DNA from: Phorcus lineatus | Taxonomy: Eukaryota > Mollusca > Gastropoda > Trochida > Trochidae | Reading direction: 5' to 3' | Assembly (NCBI GenBank): GCA_921293015.1 | Contig: OV121084.1 | Span: 21,022,960-21,086,959 of the forward strand | Length of the DNA stretch: 64,000 nt | Shown: one piece after another, positions 10,801 to 21,372 of the stretch | Layout of the letters: every line of letters starts with the position of its first letter | Numbering within the stretch: the first letter of the stretch is position 1 | Notes under the pieces: generated by a model | Databases searched by the model: none | Told to the model about the DNA's origin: nothing | The model's input: the letters and a program-made list of their open reading frames with translations, nothing else | Translations under genes and position numbers: made by a program

Positions 10801-11330
10801 TACGCAAACTTGAGTGTGGCATTCACCTTGTCGGCGGTACACGCGGACACTGCTGTCGGCAAATCTCAAGGTGAATCGAGATTCGTCATTAAAAAAATGG
10901 AATTCCACTGTCATTGAGTTAACCTTGAGTGCCTTGCGGCCCACGCAAGACGGTTTTGGCGATGAAGAGGTGTAAGGATAGGTCCTCTAAAGGGTCTCTG
11001 TGTGCGACGTCCAGCGGCACGCAAGCCATTTCTGACAGTTTCTGGGGTTATCTGTCCACAAAATATCTCCCTACTTGTCGAAGTTGCAGTTACAAATCGG
11101 CTGCGAAGATGATGTAAACGTTTTGCTGAATCTTCCCGGAGCAACGTCACATGTGACAGTCCTGGCCGCTGGCAGTCTGCAATTGTTCCCGTTTGATCCA
11201 CTATCATACTGAGATTTAAAATTGTTTGTCGTAAACAGTTGAAGGCTCTTGCCACAGTGACCACAGACTAACCAGCATGGAGCTTCCCAATAGCGCATTG
11301 ATGTTCTTCATTTGTAAGACACGTCATTGC
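10801..11330 (-). pseudogene. Tc1/mariner transposase, N-terminal and early core fragment
   Basis: Minus-strand frames encode a Tc1/mariner transposase: helix-turn-helix region with RPGLSHVTLLREDSAKRLHH, then ITPETVRNGLRAAGRRTQRP, LTPLHRQNRLAWAARH, and NDESRFTLRFADSSVRVYRR holding the first catalytic Asp. A frameshift separates the RLAWAARH part from the DESRF part. It ends at the junction with the truncated LTR, before the second Asp and the Glu. The junction of two truncated elements suggests a deletion or recombination, because a clean insertion would have left one of them whole. Confidence 0.88.
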
Positions 11331-11879
11331 CAAAAGGTTATCAAAATTAAACTTTCAATTTGTTTTTCCAAATGAGCTTCAATGTGCTTGCTCGAACATG
11401 CATAGATTGACCTCATAATTTTTGCATGTGCATTCCTCCGATTTTTGGCTACAAAGTCAATGATTTCACGTGACTTCACAATTTCCTCAATGAAAGGAGT
11501 CAAAACCATTATTTTCACTACAAATAATGTTTAAAATATTTCAATGAACAGACAGAAACGATATCATAAATTTATCTGTGTAAATTTTCAATAATGCTAA
11601 GTAAAGAAAAAAAGTTTTTTTAGGGAATGGCTCATGTTGGCCCTAATTAGAGGACATAGGCGTCTTTATTATAAAAAATTTACGGATTTTCTGTTCAATC
11701 TATTCGTTTATACTTTTTAGAAATACCCGACCCCATGTACTTCATATGCAAGAATTCTGGACATAGCCTCAGAAGGCCGGTCGTGTTCACTGAATCGTGA
11801 AAATATGATCAAATCTACAGGGAAACAACTTTGACTGCCAATAATAAAAAAATATATGCATCGGTTCTTGAAGAAGAAG
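11331..11879. other. No gene recognised
   Basis: AT-rich sequence. Its left part may be the transposon's 5' flank. No coding potential or repeat of note was seen. Confidence 0.5.
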
Positions 11880-12420
11880 GAGAAGAGGAAAAGGAAGAAG
11901 TTTATTGTATTTAAGGCCTCCGGCCCATAGACAGTTTACAGAGTTAGACAAAATAATATTTTACAAGATTTGCCAGTGTAAAATTGTTATCTCAACAATT
12001 CATCTCTTAATTTGATGGCATGTTTTATAAACAATGACAAATTCTTGATAATTTTTTTATCACCAGATGATAATGATTTAAACGCTACTTCTGGGTGCTT
12101 TGATAGACTTTGATCAGGTACATATATTTTTCTTATTTCATCATATGATTACAGATAAAAACAAAACGGATTTCGCCTTCAACTGCGTCTTTACATAATG
12201 GACAAATCCTTTGGGTTTTTTCAATTGACAGCATCCTTCCTTTATTTATAATTAAATTAAGAAATCCAAGTCTAAATCTAATCAAACTACACCTCAAATC
12301 TCTAGTTATGAGAATTGATAGATAGGTTTCTGGCTGAAGTAGACTTTTAGATATCCTATAACAATCATAGCATGTGCTATTATTCATACACGATTGCCAT
12401 TCCTGATGAAACATATTTAC
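11880..12420 (-). mobile_element. LINE 3' end fragment
   Basis: Minus-strand coding at 12133-12414 contains LRCSLIRFRLGFLNLIINKG followed by ICPLCKDAVEGEIRFVFICN. This is the C-terminal C-x2-C...H/R...C segment seen at the end of many LINE ORF2 proteins (compare CTFCNLMEVEDEFHFILIC at 52.7 kb). Downstream (11900-12000) lies a 3' UTR with a GGCC-rich motif resembling the end of the LINE at 52950. Truncated and decayed. Confidence 0.7.
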
Positions 12421-13500
12421 AGATCTATTGCGAAAAACTTTGATGAAAGCATCAATATTTCCAACGGTTTGGTTTAACCAGACGAAACAAAAGCCAATGG
12501 ATAAACAATAAAGATCTAACGTCTAACATCGGTTCTTAAACTTCAATATTCAATCTAACTAACTACTGTTGAGAGTATATTGCTTCAAATTCGTGTTGAA
12601 AAAAGATACTTAAGTTCTATGTATTCATGCTAAAAGAGTTGGAAATTGAGAAATTTGTTACCGTTTTAAACTACTTTCCCATAAACATATCTCAAATGTA
12701 TACATTGTTGCACTTAGAGAGATAGTTCAGGAAACACTGTGCAAAAATTCAAATTCCTTACTTAATGATATATTGCTTAAAAATTGAATTTAAAAAATAG
12801 TGTTTTTGACAATATATGTTCCTAATTGAGTTACTTCCCTTAGACCAGTGACCCCTGACTTCCTTCTCTTCATCCTTCTGATATAGGGACCAACAGGGCC
12901 GCTTTTCAAACATCTTGGAAACTTTGTATGAAAATGTATTATTCACATTAACATAAACTTTGTTTTGGAGATACTCGACAGAAAGCCTTTAATTTCAATA
13001 GTAGGTACAAAAAGGTCCTCTGTAATTATGTCACTGGCATTTAGAAGTTTATAGTAAAGTCGAGCAATTTCTTTGGTTGGGGAACTATAACTTTTAAACA
13101 AAAATTTTCTTTCAATTACAACTTCAGGTTATGAAGAGAAATTTAAAAGATACAGAGATTTACATATTCATTTTAATAACAGACGGCTTATCCAACTCTT
13201 TTTTTTTGTATCAACAAATACTAAAATACCTGTACGAGGCATAACACTAATATGTAGTCTACTTATAAGTAGTCTTAAAAGTCACAGATCTAAATCATTA
13301 CACATTCGATTTAATTTAGTCTATAGTCTATGGTTAGACTGGTTATTTTTCTCCTGGGCCACGTTCCAAGTCTACTACGCCTGATCTATCTTTGAGCAAG
13401 AGCAGACTTTTCCCCAATCCTTTTTCCCACTTTGAGTGCGACAATTTTGGGATCAATGACAATTTAGAATTTCATGAGCACTAGTAGTGTGCGAAGTGAA
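12421..13500. other. No gene recognised
   Basis: AT-rich sequence between the LINE fragment and the left inverted repeat of the DIRS-like block. No domain, RNA gene or clear repeat was identified. Confidence 0.5.
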
Positions 13501-13647
13501 GTTATGATTTCATTAGTAAACATGGTAGATTTGAAATAGTATCTTCATCATGAATATGCCGTAGTAGGCCATCTTTAAAAGCTCGAAAATCTCTCAATGC
13601 GAGATCTTGCAAAACAACGTACCCATAAGCCCTTCTTCATCAGGGCC
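13501..13647. repeat. Left inverted terminal repeat of the DIRS-like element
   Basis: Reverse complement of 19000-19140 with moderate divergence. Shared blocks include TATCTTCATCATGAATATGC, TAGGCCATCTTTAAAAGC, ATGCGAGATC and AAAACAACGTACCCA. Confidence 0.85.
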
Positions 13648-13885
13648 AAAATGATAGCAAGTGTTTTATCTGATTAAAGTTTAATCTTTCAGATCTAGGT
13701 AGTGACAAGTGGAATGCGACAAGTCATTGGACAGAATGAAAACGCGAAATAATAAAACTGGGATAAAGCCTAGGACGGCAACGACGAAAACTTCAAGAAT
13801 AGTCCTTAAGTAAAGGGCAAAATTCAGCACCCGAACTTCAGCATAAGGCCTGCAACAACTTGCCCCAGGTGGCAAAGTAGACTAT

Positions 13886-15001
13886 TTGAGACACCAAATA
13901 GCCAAACTTTTAGAAAAGAAAAACCTCAATGCAAACAATAAAGATAACAAAGGAAGAGCCGCAGTCATTATGGACACCACTGCCTTCACCACCCTGACCG
14001 AAAACATCCTCAACCCTCCATCAACCTACAAGCAACTTAAGAAAGACCCAACCAACCGCCTTCAACGAGACCACAAAGCCCTGCTAAAAGAACTCCTAGA
14101 CAACAATAAGATAGGCCCAACACTTCACAAGCAACTAGTAGTACCCCATCCCCGACCGCTGTATGCCCGAGCAACCATTAAAGTTCACAAAGATCCACTC
14201 AAAGCCCGCCTCTTAGTCTGCTCAAGAAATACTGTCCACTACAACGCTGCCCAGTACCTCGCCTGCCTCCTCGCCCCACTACGTAAATCAGTCAAGTCCT
14301 TTGTTTCTGATTCCGCCGAATTCTGCTCCAAGATCAATACCATTCCCAATCCAGGAAGACTTATCAGCTACGATGTAGTTAACCTATTTACGAACGTCCC
14401 TAGAAAAGAAGCCCTTGCTATCATCAGAAGACTCCTAGATGTCCACTCCACACTAGACACTCACCTCACCGTAGACATCATCATCTGCCTTATCAACTCC
14501 TGCATAAGCTCCACCTACTTCAGCTGATCTGACAAGATTTTCCAGCAAACTCATGGCCTCCCCATGGGTTCTCCACTCTCCCCCATCATCACAGAAATCT
14601 ACATGACAGACCTTGAAGACAATGGTCTGCAGACCGCCCCTATCAAGCCGTTATGCTGGTTTAGGAAGGTAGATGACACTTTCTGCATGATCGACACATC
14701 TGATGATCCCAACGAACTCCTAGACTACCTCAACTCCCTCCATCCCCGCATGAAATTCACAATGGAAGAAGAATCAAATAACAAACTACCATACCTCGAT
14801 GTCCTAGTAGCCAGAAACAATAACCAATTTGTCACCCGTGTCTACAGGAAGCCCACCCACACGGACCGGTACCATCCACCATCCTCAACCCCCCAGAGAA
14901 ACAGCCCCGCTAGCAGTCAGCCCCATTCATCATCAGCCTCCCATATGTCAGACCTGTCAGCCATCACATCCGCTGCCTTCTCAAACAACCAGCCAACATA
15001 G
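13886..15001 (+). pseudogene. Penelope-like reverse transcriptase
   Basis: Two open frames in different phases. The first holds DNKGRAAVIMDTTAFTTLTE, ATIKVHKDPLKARLLVCSRN and ISYDVVNLFTNVP (motif A Asp in YDVVNLF). The second starts with GLPMGSPLSPIITEIYM and contains WFRKVDDTF (catalytic VDD box), then LPYLDVLVARNNNQF and VYRKPTHTDRY, the connector typical of Penelope-like elements. A TGA at 14525-14527 and a frame change separate the two. PLE RT is related to telomerase RT and acts by target-primed reverse transcription. Confidence 0.88.
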
Positions 15002-15077
15002 ATGACGTCTTCAAAAAGGGCAAATCAATCCAGAACCTACTCCACGCAAACGGTAAACCAACATCAAACATGAAGGA

Positions 15078-15180
15078 AGACCTTACCGGCCTCGTCTACC
15101 ACATTCCTTGTGATTGTGGAGAAAGTTACATAGGTGAAACTTCCCGCCCACTTCCACTAAGAATTAAGAATGTTCGCTCC
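15078..15180 (+). pseudogene. GIY-YIG endonuclease start of the Penelope-like element
   Basis: GLVYHIPCDCGESYIGETSRP is a GIY-YIG nuclease N terminus with the CxC insert of PLEs. The domain is cut shortly after TSRPLPLRIK. Its continuation (IHPDHCILK) reappears at about 15740, beyond a ~520-bp insertion. The intact domain would nick the target DNA. Confidence 0.82.
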
Positions 15181-15189
15181 TCAGTCACA

Positions 15190-15715
15190 GTTACAAAATT
15201 CAAATAACCTTATATATTAAACCAAAATCAAGCGGTAATTTCTCAAATTTGATGAATTTTGACTAAATATTCATCAAAATAAAGAAACGTTCATTTTTTC
15301 ACTTTAAAATTATTCAAAAATTTGCTGACTCAGCAGTTTTAATTGTAACGATTACTTGAGCAAGTTCTATTATCTGGTTTACTTAGAAAGTAGATGTTGT
15401 TGAATGAATATGATTTGTATGACTGCGTTCAGGTATATTTTAAAATAATGAGTGGGAGAAAGCATGTTTTTAGTTAAAAAATAGCTTAAATGTTGATAAT
15501 TTAATTGAAATGTTTGAATACATGATGTGCTGTAGCGGCTTAAAACCCACATTACCATACATATTATTTATTTTTTTCTGGAAGAAGATTATGTTAACTC
15601 TAACATGTTTTCATATTAAAAAAAGTTTAATACAGGAACTAATTAAAATTTCAGATTTCTCTGAAAAGGTCATTATTTTCCCATAGACTCCCATGTTAAA
15701 ACTCTGACTGACAGA
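15190..15715. mobile_element. MITE-like insertion in the PLE endonuclease
   Basis: A non-coding, AT-rich ~520-bp block splits the GIY-YIG domain. Its ends resemble short inverted repeats: TCAGTCACAGTTA at about 15181-15194, and the reverse complement of TTAAAACTCTGACTGA at about 15694-15709. Class and exact ends are uncertain. Confidence 0.45.
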
Positions 15716-16126
15716 TGGATCTTTGTCTTAAAATATCCACCCTGACCACTGCATCCTTAAATAGAGATCAATGATACTTTATCCGGCTAGCTTATCATCA
15801 TCTCATTAAAACCAATCAGCAGTAATTCAGTTATCAGTTTATATAGGCTTCAATCATCTGTTAACTCAACCTATCATATCCTGTACATCAACCTTGTTCC
15901 TTGTATAAACTACTTACCACTGTAAACTCCCCTTATCAAAACAATATGTGCATCAAACCATTTAACTGTAAAAGTACAATCGCATTTATGTATATATTTG
16001 CCTTCATTGAATAATATGTATCACTTGCTTGATAAGGGTGTTAGTATCTACACCGAAACGTCACAATCCATGCAATAAAGAAGTTGACTATCCATAAGAA
16101 ATCGTTCTTCTTCATCAATCCAGCTT

Positions 16127-16620
16127 CTAAAAATGCCCCTTAAGGAAATCCCTCCATGGGGTTGTCCTCTTTAGGTAAACTCGAAGACAGTTTACCACAC
16201 AAATTTTTTGGTCGGGGTTGTAGGTTCTGAAAGATAGTGAAGGGGGTTTGAACCCACTCTTTGTCACCTTGGTAGGTTTGATAAGTTTGAACACTATCTC
16301 CTCACCCATGTCCATGTGACCCGTGTCTAGACGCGTCAGTTCCGAAGAGCGACTCGCAGATGTTAGCATGGCTAGTTTCTCAGACGAAATCTTGTCTGAA
16401 AGAAGTGTATTTGGAGGTAGGGTTCTTAAAGTAGGACTTTGTCTGTATTGATAGTCCTTTACTTAAAATTATTGCTGTACAGGAAAGAGAGGAAATCTAG
16501 GATAGACTCCAAAGGTGCTGAAAAGGAATTAATACCCCCTTCATCGCACCAGCTTGTCCACCTGTTCCTGGAAGCATTGTAAGCGCCTTGTGTACCTGGT
16601 CTCCATTGATTGGTGAGGAG
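16127..16620 (-). pseudogene. DIRS tyrosine recombinase, truncated
   Basis: Minus-strand coding includes PLESILDFLSFLY (N-terminal SAM-like part) and, in another frame, TSASRSSELTRLDTGHM, where the Arg of the first catalytic block of tyrosine recombinases sits. FKPPSLSFRTYNP, CVVNCLRVYLKRT and TPWRDF follow. Coding stops at the Penelope insertion. The His-x-x-Arg and Tyr blocks are missing. Confidence 0.75.
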
Positions 16621-16702
16621 TTAAGCTTTTTTATTCGAAACTCCTCTTGTCTTGACTCCTTCCCTGAAACACCCCAGAGCGCTAGAAGACTTTTGTTTTC
16701 TA

Positions 16703-17700
16703 CTAGTGGGTGCAGGAGGTTCTGATTGGGTAAGTCACCGCCATCTCTAAATTCCAGCTCCTTTTTTTACAAGGGGTTGGTAGCATCATCTTTGCTCCAT
16801 AACTTTGTGATATCATCAGTTCTTTGTTTGATTGCATCTGTAGGTAACGACAATGTAACTGGGCTGGGATGACTGCCCGAATGGAAGATGTCAGTTTGCC
16901 TATCAGACTCGCTAAGTTTCTGATATTTACTTGTGATTTCTTCAGGAAAAGACGGCATATTGAGATAATGTTGTCCACTTTGTCTTGTGGTAGGGTCAGT
17001 GTAAGAGAGTTCGAATCCACTAGAAACCCCAGGAAAGTAATTGACTGTGTTGGAGACAGAACTGTGTCCCTGTGTTGAACAAGAAGTTCTAGGGATTCTG
17101 TGAAGCAAATAATGTCGTCCAAGTATATGATCAGACGAATTCCAGCCCGACGAGCTAGACACACCACTGGTTGGAGCAGTTTTGTGAAGGCTCTTGGGGC
17201 TGGGGCAAACCGAAGGGCAAACATCTGAACTGGTACATAGATCCCTTCCACTGGAAACGGAGAAACTTCCTCAAATGTGAGGCAACCGGAACGCTGAAGT
17301 ACGCTTCTGAAATATCCAGTTTGATAATGAAATCGTTTTTGCGAAGGAGATCCCTCAGCAGGTGAAGACCCTCCATCTTGAAATGATCGTAGGGTATGAG
17401 TACATTCAGTGGTTTCAGATTTATGATAGGTCTTTGCCCTTCTCCCTTTTTGGAGACTACAAACAGAGGGCTCAGGACTGGTCCTGGTCTTGTAACTGAG
17501 AGGAAGGAACAGGTTTTATAACTTGTTTCTGGAACATTGCCTGAACTTCCTTGTTTAATACTAACTGATCTGCCCTTGACAATTTGGGTTGATGGTATTT
17601 CATTGAGGGAGGTTTGCTGAGAAATTTGAAATTGAAACCTGTTACCTTTTGTAAGATCCAAGGATCTGAACTGATCTTTTGCCAATTTTGACTGAACATA
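16703..17700 (-). pseudogene. DIRS-like reverse transcriptase
   Basis: RT blocks in order: SPLFVVSKKGEGQRPIINLK, FKMEGLHLLRDLLRK, IIKLDISEAYFSVPV (motif A Asp), LRFQWKGSMYQFRCLPFGL, then after a frameshift near 17190 RAFTKLLQPVV and IRLIIYLDDIICF (YLDD catalytic box), and ITFLGFLVDS. This block set is characteristic of DIRS-type elements. The following region toward 16640 should hold RNase H but is too decayed to assign residues. Confidence 0.85.
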
Positions 17701-17897
17701 CTTATTCTTCCTCCCACAAACGATTATTCCCAGTATATGTTCTATATCTAACTCTTTAATTTCTGGCAAGATTTGGATTGATAGCAGTGAACGAGGAGGT
17801 TGAGGCAATTTTTGGGAAAAGCCTATGACTGCATTTGACCCACCTAGAGTGGCTGTTTTTCCTGTTGTGTCTGGTTTGACCTCTGCCTCTGGAAGAG

Positions 17898-19063
17898 TTG
17901 CCACGTAAACCATCTCTTCTGAAGGATGCCTTGATGTTGAAACTGCCCCCAGAAAAGTTGCTCGATTCTGGCCGAAAGGGCTGCTCATCAGGTCGAGATA
18001 CAGTGAAAATGGGTTTCTTTTTGAACGACTTTTTGGTTGAACGTCTTTCGGCATCAAAAATGTCACGAGCCTTAGACTCAATCAGTAGGGTGTCATAAAA
18101 TGTCTCACCGAATAGATTGCCCTCTGAATGAGAGAAACTCTTTTCTTGTTTGAGAACTAGACTTTAACCTGCTTAGCATCTTTTGTCAATTTTGTCAGAA
18201 TGCTTAACCTCCTGTTGTAATTCATGGAGATATTGGCTTGCCCAAGCTGTCAAACCAGAATCAAGAGCTAGAAAATATCAATGTCGGCTGGGCAGACACC
18301 CCTACGAATATTGTCAAGGTTATGCCACATGTTACAGAGGGGTCCCATAATATTCAAAATGCGATTTTTTATGAATTGTTGTACATAGTCATACTTTTTC
18401 TCAAAGGTTTTCCCTTCAGCAGCAGATCGTTAACATATGGATAGCAGGGTTATGGAGCCAAGGTTCTTCCGGAACTGGGAAATCCTTAAGAATTCCCTCA
18501 TCTAACTTCTTATCAGAGCAAATTTGAGTGAAGTTAGTGGACACCTGATTGGCTAGATGACCAGGCAATGACCATGCTGTGGGGTCATGCGAGTCAGCCA
18601 GAGAAAACGGGACATAATTGTCAAAATCTGACTTTTGATTTTCATCTAAATTTCTTTCAGTTGGAGGATTCTTTACTTTATCATTGTTTTGAGACGGTTC
18701 AATATTTGACCAATCTGAATCGTGAGAGTATTTTAGGTATTTTGTAATCACCTTTACTCTTCCTTTTACCTGGACCCGATCTTGATTGTTTAGAGGGTCA
18801 GTGATGCCCGCATCATCTACATGATCGTTCGGCACTTTAGAAGCGCTAAACTTACTCACCTCTACTGGCAAGTTTCTCTGCGTGGGTACTAGGTCATTGT
18901 TTGACCCTTTGTGCCCCTTAGAAATCCCCTCAGGGGTCATAATAGATGCTATAATGCGACAAAACTTACTGTGGCTAAAAACACGTGTTGTTACATGGAG
19001 GCCATGATGAAGAAGAGCTTCTGGGTACGTTGTTTTGCGAGATCTCGCATTACGAGATTTCAA
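17898..19063 (-). pseudogene. DIRS-like gag region
   Basis: Minus-strand coding from an ATG inside the right inverted repeat (19063) gives a 215-residue hydrophilic frame with no zinc knuckle. A decayed stretch follows, then an Arg/Gly/Ser-rich tail (about 18080-17900) in which SGGSF and SRGRGQTRHNRKN are readable. Position upstream of RT and composition fit DIRS gag. There is no enzymatic motif, so the assignment rests mainly on context. Confidence 0.6.
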
Positions 19064-19140
19064 GCTTTTAAAGATGGCCTACTTCTGGCATATTCATGAT
19101 GAAGATACCGTATCACATCTACCATGTTTATGATGTGAAA
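19000..19140. repeat. Right inverted terminal repeat of the DIRS-like element
   Basis: Inverted partner of 13501-13647. It contains the probable gag start on the minus strand. No target-site duplication is obvious outside the pair, as expected for recombinase-mediated insertion. Confidence 0.85.
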
Positions 19141-19870
19141 TTTTCATCCTTTCATATAATTTTAGTTTTATCTATAGTTTGTGCATCGAACTTGAAAAAA
19201 CTCATTACTATGTTATTAAATAACGGCACCTGGAATAACAGGCAAGTATTTTAACTATGGTGTGATGTTACATCGCCGGTACCCACTCAGCATGTCTCAC
19301 AGTGTGAAAGATCGGCTCGGCCCTCGTCTTTTGTTTGGTCATTGAATCAACTACTGTGAAGTGTCGGCCATTTGTGAGCTAACTCTCATGGTACTGAAAT
19401 GTTGGAATATACAAATAAAAAACTATCCTACACGTACAGAAGTATTCTGTTTTAACACATGGCTTTCTAATAACTACTTAGACATCATTTTAGAAATATA
19501 AAAAGTAGGCTGGTAATCATATATAAATTGTTAATTTTCTAATAACATGTTCTTAAAATTTTAACGAGATTGATTGAGTATTAAGGAAAGTTAATTAATT
19601 CCAACACTTCGCTTTAAACAATCTGAAGCACAAAGGAACCAACAACTAAAGTTAATCCAGGTTCCGGAGACGAAAGTTTGAGTAGATAAGGTGTAGATAG
19701 CGATTTATTGAAAACTACAATGATGTAATCCAGTGTCTCTTTCCTAGCGCCACAATTATGTACGCCTCATCCGATCTTTACCAATAAATGATGCAATACA
19801 TTTGGCAATCGGGGATCGCTATGTCTAATTGATAACCTTAAGCTTAATTTTCAGTAAAGTAACAGTGATT

Positions 19871-19930
<60 letters not shown>

Positions 19931-20059
19931 TAACAATTTTCTTACAATTGTCAGAAAAGTAAATCATTTACTAACATTTTAAGTTCAATCTTTTTATGAA
20001 GTATACAGTCGTTCTCTTTGATAGGCATTCTAGAAGTTGATAAAATGAAGGATAAAGAC
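19141..20059. other. No gene; (TA)n microsatellite at 19875-19922
   Basis: AT-rich non-coding sequence. About 24 uninterrupted TA dinucleotides occur at 19875-19922. Nothing else was recognised. Confidence 0.8.
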
Positions 20060-20290
20060 TATTTTTTATGGATAAAAAACTTCTTTATTCTGTTGGAGTG
20101 ACGTTTTGACATAGATTCTAAAGTCGTTGGCAAGCAAGTAATGTCTAATAGGGAAGTTGATAGAGTGGATTGATGTACAATGGTTTGATAGAAGATTGAG
20201 CAAGAAAATTGGTAATAATGGAAGCCAGGTAGATTAAGTTGATGCACATAGATTGAGGAGGGATAAATAATGATGGGAAGCCATCAGGAA
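20060..20290 (-). mobile_element. Penelope-like element 3' end
   Basis: The minus strand carries AAAACGTCACTCC, then GAATAAAGAAGTTTTTTATC. This matches the 3' terminal region of the PLE at 16050-16110 (AAACGTCAC ... AATAAAGAAGTTGACTATCC). It points leftward, opposite to the endonuclease fragment at 20725-21372. Confidence 0.6.
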
Positions 20291-20449
20291 GTAGATGCTT
20301 ATACAAAAAGATTGAGTGAATTTAAACAGTAACTACATGGCAACCATGTAGTACAGAATTAGGTAATGGAAATATAATTTTTTTATGCATTAATTTAGTA
20401 AGAGTTACAGAACATGAATTTAGGATGATACCTAATAAGTTACATTAAT

Positions 20450-20690
20450 AAGTGATCGTATGCCCTAGGGATGAAGTATCCCTCATCTCTGTTGAGAGAG
20501 GGACTTATCTTCTTGTTATGGATAGCCATGGTGTCGCTCAGGATGTTGTCAGTAAAGGTCTCGAAGTCAGGGGTGTTCATTATGACGTTTGCTCTGCCTT
20601 TATCAGCTGGGGCCATAGTGATTGTTGGGTCAGCCTCAGTTGCCTCAGGGTTTCCCTTTCAGCATTGTTAAAGTTTTCTTTTCTTTTAGC
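20450..20690 (-). pseudogene. Penelope-like RT, N-terminal fragment
   Basis: The minus strand encodes TITMAPADKGRANVIMNTPD followed by FETFTDNIL. This corresponds to the DNKGRAAVIMDTTAF...LTENIL block of the first PLE at 13943-14010. It is about 70 codons and lies head to head with the downstream plus-strand PLE fragment. Confidence 0.7.
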
Positions 20691-20724
20691 ATTGAGAGTT
20701 TTATCATTGAAATTATTTCACCAT

Positions 20725-21372
20725 TGAAGTTAAAAGAATAGAATTAGAAGAAAACAACAAACTCCCCTTCCTTGATGTCTTGGTCCAGAGAGAACAGAAC
20801 AAGCTCCACACCTGGGTTTACCATAAACCAACTCATACGGACCAGTACTTGCAAGTCAAGAGAGGAATAATTGCGACCTTGACGAGACAAGCAAAAAAAC
20901 ATTTGTTCATCATACGAGGCTCTGAAGACCGAGTTGGACCACCTCAGACACGTGTTCATCAGCTACAGTGAATACCCAGCAACCTTTGTTGAACAGATCA
21001 ACCCTCAACCCTGTAACGAAACCTCCCCATCAGCAAACTGCACCATTCAGCATCAGCCTCCCCTACATTGGACAAACTAGCCACCACATTTGTAGACTTT
21101 TAAAGCATCAGGCCAACATAGATGTCATTTTCCAAAGAAGTAATACCATCCAGAATCTACTGCAGGCCACAGGCAGACCAAAGTCAGAAAAGAAACCAGA
21201 TCCCGCAGGTGTTGTCTACAAGATCGACTGCAACTGCGGTGAATCCTATGTAGGAGAAACTTCACGCCCGCTTATCTACAGGATCAAAGAACACCAGGCA
21301 TCAGTTAGGAAGAAGGACTCAAAATTAGCTCTGGCAGACCATGTCAAAATCCATCCTGACCACTGTATGTGA
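20725..21372 (+). pseudogene. Penelope-like element: RT connector and GIY-YIG endonuclease
   Basis: The plus strand encodes LPFLDVLVQREQNKLHTWVY and HKPTHTDQYLQVKRGIIATL (RT connector), then after a frame change the linker SLPYIGQTSHHICRLLKHQA and the nuclease GVVYKIDCNCGESYVGETSR with LADHVKIHPDHC. The GIY-YIG (VVY...YVG) and downstream His block are intact. RT catalytic blocks are absent and no matching 3' UTR follows in this orientation. Confidence 0.85.

Larger units (their letters stand above)
13690..16120 (+). mobile_element. Penelope-like element (PLE), 5'-truncated and interrupted
   Basis: Plus-strand RT and GIY-YIG endonuclease coding is followed by a 3' region ending in CACCGAAACGTCACAATCC and an AATAAAG stretch near 16075. 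A second PLE copy with the same parts is at 20.06-21.37 kb. It lies inside the DIRS-like element and breaks its recombinase at about 16125. Confidence 0.82.
13501..19140 (-). mobile_element. DIRS-like retrotransposon with inverted terminal repeats, interrupted by a Penelope-like element
   Basis: Minus-strand order is gag-like (19063-17898), reverse transcriptase (about 17500-16700), tyrosine recombinase (16620-16127). The block is bounded by ~140-bp inverted repeats at 13501-13647 and 19000-19140. DIRS elements use a tyrosine recombinase instead of a DDE integrase and carry inverted terminal repeats, so both features agree. A plus-strand Penelope-like element occupies about 13690-16120. It cuts the recombinase and has replaced its C-terminal half. 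Frameshifts occur in gag and RT. Confidence 0.8.
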
